DNA from: an uncultured Lachnospira sp.
GTDB taxonomy: Bacteria; Bacillota; Clostridia; Lachnospirales; Lachnospiraceae
Assembly: GCA_947306285.1 (NCBI GenBank)
Contig: CAMZGB010000030.1
Span: forward strand, 1 to 9,606
Reading direction: 5' to 3'
Length of the DNA: 9,606 nucleotides
Below are positions 5,921 through 9,606 of this stretch, piece after piece (the stretch's first letter is position 1; the number at the start of each line of letters is the position of its first letter). A program made the position numbers and the translations under genes. Under the pieces are notes generated by a model. It saw only the letters and a program-made list of their open reading frames with translations, was not told the origin of the DNA and did no database searches.

Positions 5921-6701
5921 GAATGTCTATACTGACTTCACCATAAGATATCTTTGACATGTTTCCCTTTTCATCCTTTACAATCAACCTACATTTAGAA
6001 TCAATGTCGATCGCTCTAACCCTCAATTTCATGTTGCCTTTATTAATAGTGATTATATCTCCTAAAATGTTAGAGCGGTTGATATATTCTTCTAAACAAG
6101 AAGAACTTTCATAATTTCTATAGTAGTCCATAAAGTAATCTAGTAGATGGGCTACTAACCTATTAACTATATTGCTATCAGGTTTTTGATCAAAAACTGT
6201 GGTAGCAATATTTTTTATATCATCAGGAAATCCTTCTTCTGGTGGTGCAATATTTATTCCAATTCCAACTATAGCATAGTCTAACTTTTCGGCATTCGGA
6301 CTTAGTGCAGATTCAGTTAGAATGCCACATACTTTCTTTCCGTCCACATATACATCATTTACCCATTTGATTTTAGCTTCCTTATCTGAAACGCTCTCGA
6401 TAGCCCTAGCAGTTGCCACAGCAGCGATAGTAGTTAAAAATAAAGAATCTTCTGGATTGAAATCAGGGCGAACTAGAATACTCAAATAAACACCTGAATC
6501 TTTAGGTGAATGGAAAGACTTCCCGGTTCTACCTTTTCCAGCGGTCTGTTCAGCAGAAATAAGAACAGTCCCTTCTCCAGCACCGGCCTTTGCTAATTCA
6601 ACTAATTTGGTGTTTGTTGAGGACACACATTCTTTAAAATGAATGTCCAAATCATTCTTCAAAAAAACTTTGATTTTTGCTTCTGATAGCCCTAAACTCA
6701 T
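5910..6701 (-). CDS. birA: Biotin--[acetyl-CoA-carboxylase] ligase, monofunctional
   Basis: Cytoplasmic enzyme that makes biotinyl-5'-AMP from biotin and ATP and transfers biotin to the target Lys of carboxylase carrier proteins. 263 residues. Visible motifs: SSTN (27-30) at the start of the catalytic domain, the adenylate-binding loop AGKGRTGKSF (54-63), KWVND (112-116), the catalytic-region Lys in KKVCGIL (Lys123 aligned to E. coli Lys183 from memory) and GIGIN (146-150), then a small C-terminal SH3-like domain (about 215-260). There is no N-terminal helix-turn-helix: only about 20 residues precede the catalytic domain, against roughly 60 in E. coli BirA, so it should not bind DNA. The start at 6701 has no clear Shine-Dalgarno, so the N-terminus is uncertain by a few residues. 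Divergent to bioY, which supplies its substrate. Confidence 0.95.
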   Translation of the reverse strand: MSLGLSEAKIKVFLKNDLDIHFKECVSSTNTKLVELAKAGAGEGTVLISAEQTAGKGRTGKSFHSPKDSGVYLSILVRPDFNPEDSLFLTTIAAVATARAIESVSDKEAKIKWVNDVYVDGKKVCGILTESALSPNAEKLDYAIVGIGINIAPPEEGFPDDIKNIATTVFDQKPDSNIVNRLVAHLLDYFMDYYRNYESSSCLEEYINRSNILGDIITINKGNMKLRVRAIDIDSKCRLIVKDEKGNMSKISYGEVSIDIQND

Positions 6702-6702
6702 A

Positions 6703-6731
6703 TTGACATTGTACTTAAACGACCATAAAAT
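6703..6731 (+). promoter_or_regulatory. Sigma-70-type promoter for bioY
   Basis: TTGACA (6703-6708) matches the -35 consensus exactly, and TAAAAT (6726-6731) matches the -10 box at five of six positions, with an ideal 17-base spacer. Transcription would start near 6738, giving a leader of about 27 bases that is too short for a riboswitch. The -35 box nearly abuts the birA start codon on the other strand. Confidence 0.7.
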
Positions 6732-6745
6732 ATCAAATGGAATTA

Positions 6746-6774
6746 ATTATAAAGGAAGGCAAAAATGACAGAGA
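6746..6774 (-). promoter_or_regulatory. Possible birA promoter, overlapping the bioY leader
   Basis: On the - strand a perfect TATAAT lies at 6751-6746, but the -35 region 17 bases upstream (near 6774-6769) is poor. If used, transcription would begin near 6739 and run through the bioY promoter, so the two would interfere. Confidence 0.3.
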
Positions 6775-7340
6775 ATAAAAGGCTTTTTTCAGTTTACAAT
6801 TTAGTAATAATCGCGATATTTGTTGCACTAATTACGGTTTGTACATGGATAACAATTCCTTTTGGAACTATTCCATTTACCCTACAAACATTTGCTATCT
6901 TTGTGACGGGAGGAATACTCGGCGCAAAACGAGGAACGATAGCAGTGATAGTGTACATTTTGATAGGAATAATCGGTGTTCCAGTGTTTTCAGGTTTTTC
7001 TGGCGGAATAGTTAAATTTATTCCGAACACAGAAACTGGAATGACTGGCGGTTATATTATCGGATTTGTTTTTACTACTATAATAATAGGAATATTCAAG
7101 AACTTATCCATTGAAAGAGATACTAAAACTAAGATTTTATATGTGGGAATTGGAATGGTATTAGGAGACATTGTTTGTCTTGCGTTTGGAACGGTGTGGT
7201 TTTGGTTATTCAATCCAATGCATTTAGGATTAGTGGCAACGCTTTCGGCGTGCGTGGTTCCATTTATCATTCCTGAATTAGTGAAAATAATTATTGCCTT
7301 GTTAGTAGTGACAAGAGTAAACAACTATAAATATATTTAA
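6765..7340 (+). CDS. bioY: Biotin transporter substrate-binding (S) component BioY
   Basis: Integral membrane S component of an ECF-type biotin importer, which binds biotin and delivers it through a shared EcfA/EcfA'/EcfT energising module; none of those genes is in the window. 191 residues with about six hydrophobic helices, matching the family length. Diagnostic stretches: 'PFGTIPFTLQTFAI' (32-45), 'GGILGAKRGTIAV' (49-61), 'GVPVFSGFSGG' (71-81), 'TGGYIIGF' (94-101) and 'PFIIPELVKIIIA' (166-178). In the last, Glu171 sits where I recall Asp being usual. Strong Shine-Dalgarno AGGAAGG five bases before ATG 6765. It is driven by the near-consensus promoter upstream and is probably co-transcribed with the peptidase 10 bases downstream. 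The divergent birA is the enzyme that uses the imported biotin. Confidence 0.95.
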   Translation: MTENKRLFSVYNLVIIAIFVALITVCTWITIPFGTIPFTLQTFAIFVTGGILGAKRGTIAVIVYILIGIIGVPVFSGFSGGIVKFIPNTETGMTGGYIIGFVFTTIIIGIFKNLSIERDTKTKILYVGIGMVLGDIVCLAFGTVWFWLFNPMHLGLVATLSACVVPFIIPELVKIIIALLVVTRVNNYKYI

Positions 7341-7350
7341 AGGAACATTT

Positions 7351-9606
7351 ATGAAAAATCTAGAACAATATGAAATAATTAAACAAGAAAGAATAGAAGA
7401 GATAGATTCTCTTGGAACACTCTTAAGGCACAAGTGGACTGGTGCTAAAGTTTTGGTGTTTGAAAATAGTGATGACAACAAGGTCTTCAGCGTGGGCTTT
7501 AGAACACCGGTTAATGACGATACAGGTGTGCCACATATTATTGAACACACTGTTCTTTGTGGTTCTGAAAAGTATCCAATTAAGGATCCGTTTATGGAAC
7601 TTGCAAAGGGTTCTTTAAATACATTTCTTAATGCGATGACTTATCCAGACAAGACTATCTATCCAGTAGCTAGTACAAATGCTCAGGATTTCAACAATTT
7701 AATGAGTGTATATATGGATGCGGTTTTTAAACCAAATATATATAAGGAAGAAAACATCTTCAAACAGGAGGGCTGGCACTACGAGCTAGAGTCTCCTGAG
7801 GATGAACTTAAGATAAACGGAATAGTTTACAGCGAGATGAAGGGTGTTTTTTCATCGGCGGATGGAGTGCTTGATAGAATTACTTTAACTTCCCTATTCC
7901 CAGACAATTGCTACTCATCGGAGAGTGGAGGTAATCCAGAAAGCATTCCAGATTTGACTTACGAGAACTACTTGGATTTCCATAAGCGTTACTATCATCC
8001 ATCGAACTGCTACATCTATCTATATGGTGATGCTGATATGAAGGAGCGTCTTGAGTGGCTTGATAGGGAGTATTTATCAAAATATGACCAATTGCAAATT
8101 CATTCCGTAATACCTTTGCAAGGTGCATTTGATGAAACGCACGAATATGAATACGAATACTCAATAGGCGATGACGAAGATGAAAATGAAAACTATATTT
8201 ACTCAAAGAATTTCGTAGTAGGTGAATCAGATGATATAAAATTAAACCTCGCAATCCATACAATAGAGTATGCCTTAATGGAGATGCCTGGAGCAAAACT
8301 TAAAGAGGCTTTGATTAAAGCAGGTATTGGAAAAGACATTTCATCAGCTTACGAAGGTGATTTACGCCAACCAGTGTACTCAATCGTTGCAAAGTATGCG
8401 AAAAAAGAAGACAAAGAAAAATTCATAAAAGTTATAGATGACACATTAAAAGAAGTGGTAGAGGAAGGCCTAGAAAAAGATGTTCTTAAGGCTTATCTTT
8501 TCAAGCGCGAGTTTGAGGATAAAGAACAAGACTATGGTCCATATCCAAAGGGCTTGATGTTTGACCTTAATCTTATGAACACATGGCTATACGATGAGAA
8601 CAATCCTTTTGCTATACTCAAAACTGACGAAATCTACAAAGAACTATACAAAGAAGTTGAGACAGACTATTTTGAAAACATAATTAAAGAATACTTAATA
8701 GATAACAAGCATTCTTCTTTAGTTACAATGGTTCCAAAGAAGGGCCTTACAGCAAAGAAGGAACAAATCTTAAAAGAAAAGTTGGCTGAAAAGAAATCAA
8801 AAATGTCTGACGATGAGATAAACGCAATCGTTGAGCAGACCAAGGCTCTAAAGGCTTACCAGGAAGAGCCATCAACTAAAGAGCAGTTAGAGACAATTCC
8901 TATTTTAGAAATAGAAGATATAGATCCAGAACCAAAAAAATCTGTGGCAGAAATCACGGAAGAGGATGGAATTACATTCCTTCATTCTGATATTTTCACG
9001 AACGGAATTGGATACCTTATTCTAGTGTGCAGATTAGATGATATTCCAAAGAGATACTTGCCATATGTTGCGTTGTTTAGAACTATCTTTGGCGCACTCG
9101 ATACTGAGGAGCGCACTTATAAAGAATTGAACGCGGAGATTGATAGAAACTTAGGCGAGTTTTTCTTGATGGCTTCATCTACTGAGAATGAGAAGACTAA
9201 CGAGATTAAATTCAGCGGCGAAGTTCATGCAAAAATGTTCTATGACAAACTTGAAAAGCCATTTGAGTATGCGAAAGAAATCATTCAGTCGACTAAGTTT
9301 GACGATTACGACAGAATAAAAGTTTTACTAGAGGAAGCAAAGGCGGCTACATTCCAAAACATTTTGACATCAGGTCATGTGGCAGCATCTGATAGAGCGT
9401 CTTCCTACTATAACAAGTCTGACTTCATTAAGGATCAGGCTATGGGAATCGGCTTCTATGACTTTGTCTGCGATGTGCTAGAGAATTACGATGAGAAAAA
9501 AGAAGAAGTGGAAAAGAATTTAGAAGGTGCATTGAAATACTTCTTCGTGAAAGGCGATGTAATCGTAAACTACGGTGGTGACAAAGATTCATTTGAAAAG
9601 ATTAAA
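7351..9606 (+). CDS. M16C family zinc metallopeptidase, PreP/Cym1-like (3' end missing)
   Basis: Open from ATG 7351 to the window edge, 752 codons with no stop; PreP-type proteins have about 970 residues, so about three-quarters are present. AAAGGA (7339-7344) overlaps the bioY stop six bases before the ATG. Inverted zinc motif HIIEH at residues 62-66 (His62, Glu65 as base, His66), with the third zinc ligand Glu162 in 'NGIVYSEMKG'. The 96-residue gap agrees with the presequence protease family. Also typical are 'LNTFLNAMTYPDKT' (89-102) and 'YYHPSNCYIYLYGD'. A very acidic insert rich in Asp, Glu and Tyr falls at about 261-282. Domain order: M16 peptidase half, M16C middle domain, and the start of the M16C-associated half joined by a charged helical hinge (about 470-505). 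No signal peptide, so probably cytosolic degradation of unfolded peptides of roughly 10-65 residues, by analogy with PreP. The substrate here is unknown. Confidence 0.93.
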   Translation, partial: MKNLEQYEIIKQERIEEIDSLGTLLRHKWTGAKVLVFENSDDNKVFSVGFRTPVNDDTGVPHIIEHTVLCGSEKYPIKDPFMELAKGSLNTFLNAMTYPDKTIYPVASTNAQDFNNLMSVYMDAVFKPNIYKEENIFKQEGWHYELESPEDELKINGIVYSEMKGVFSSADGVLDRITLTSLFPDNCYSSESGGNPESIPDLTYENYLDFHKRYYHPSNCYIYLYGDADMKERLEWLDREYLSKYDQLQIHSVIPLQGAFDETHEYEYEYSIGDDEDENENYIYSKNFVVGESDDIKLNLAIHTIEYALMEMPGAKLKEALIKAGIGKDISSAYEGDLRQPVYSIVAKYAKKEDKEKFIKVIDDTLKEVVEEGLEKDVLKAYLFKREFEDKEQDYGPYPKGLMFDLNLMNTWLYDENNPFAILKTDEIYKELYKEVETDYFENIIKEYLIDNKHSSLVTMVPKKGLTAKKEQILKEKLAEKKSKMSDDEINAIVEQTKALKAYQEEPSTKEQLETIPILEIEDIDPEPKKSVAEITEEDGITFLHSDIFTNGIGYLILVCRLDDIPKRYLPYVALFRTIFGALDTEERTYKELNAEIDRNLGEFFLMASSTENEKTNEIKFSGEVHAKMFYDKLEKPFEYAKEIIQSTKFDDYDRIKVLLEEAKAATFQNILTSGHVAASDRASSYYNKSDFIKDQAMGIGFYDFVCDVLENYDEKKEEVEKNLEGALKYFFVKGDVIVNYGGDKDSFEKIK

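Noticed and set aside
6723..6740. CCAT...ATGG inverted repeat around the bioY -10 region as an operator
   Set aside because: Only four bases pair in each arm and the interior does not continue the symmetry. Too weak to call.
6732..6764. Riboswitch in the bioY leader
   Set aside because: The leader after the predicted transcription start is about 27 bases, too short for any known riboswitch, and shows no stable fold.
6794..7324. Two - strand frames opposite bioY
   Set aside because: They are shadows of a confidently recognised membrane protein gene, with no ribosome sites.
7880..8296. 138-codon - strand frame
   Set aside because: It lies wholly inside the M16C peptidase, whose motifs and continuous reading frame are clear. 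The His/Leu/Ser-rich translation looks like an antisense shadow.

Overview
The window is AT-rich, with closely packed genes, Gly-Gly-Ala-type Shine-Dalgarno sites 5-7 bases before most starts, and occasional TTG/GTG codons where starts are expected. Together with the gene content (a clostridial-style Tad/type II secretion-like locus, a stand-alone biotin ligase, BioY and an M16C peptidase), this suggests a low-GC Firmicute of the class Clostridia, most likely near Lachnospiraceae. The taxonomic call is inference from style and protein resemblance; no search was run.

Region 1 (1-5863, + strand) is one polycistronic locus of eight genes with gaps of 3-24 bases and one 4-base overlap. It holds the C-terminal part of a VirB11/CpaF-type secretion ATPase (cut by the window edge), a membrane platform protein with two GspF-like halves, three consecutive small pilin-like proteins, a 114-residue N-anchored protein, an 839-residue secreted parallel beta-helix protein with an InlB-type repeat, and a 122-residue N-anchored protein. 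The three small proteins are 34, 45 and 133 residues; the first two are very short, and the third carries a bacterial Ig-like domain. Their N-termini align without gaps (Glu7, Gly9, Gly15, Ile16, Val19), which points to a tandem-duplicated pilin-like family. The ATPase and platform would power assembly, the small proteins would form or cap a filament, and the beta-helix protein looks like the surface cargo or adhesin. A prepilin peptidase, a Flp-like major pilin or a regulator may lie upstream but cannot be seen here.

Region 2 (5864-5909) is a short convergent intergenic gap with an imperfect terminator-like hairpin that overlaps the end of birA.

Region 3 (5910-7340) is a biotin module: a monofunctional biotin-protein ligase on the - strand and bioY on the + strand, divergent across 63 bases. 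A near-consensus sigma-70 promoter (TTGACA, 17 bases, TAAAAT) drives bioY. BioY brings biotin in; BirA attaches it to carboxylases.

Region 4 (7351-9606) is an M16C zinc metallopeptidase, 10 bases after bioY and probably co-transcribed with it. It runs off the right edge after 752 codons.

No stretch longer than 63 bases lacks a gene. No tRNA, rRNA, CRISPR array, insertion sequence or riboswitch was seen.
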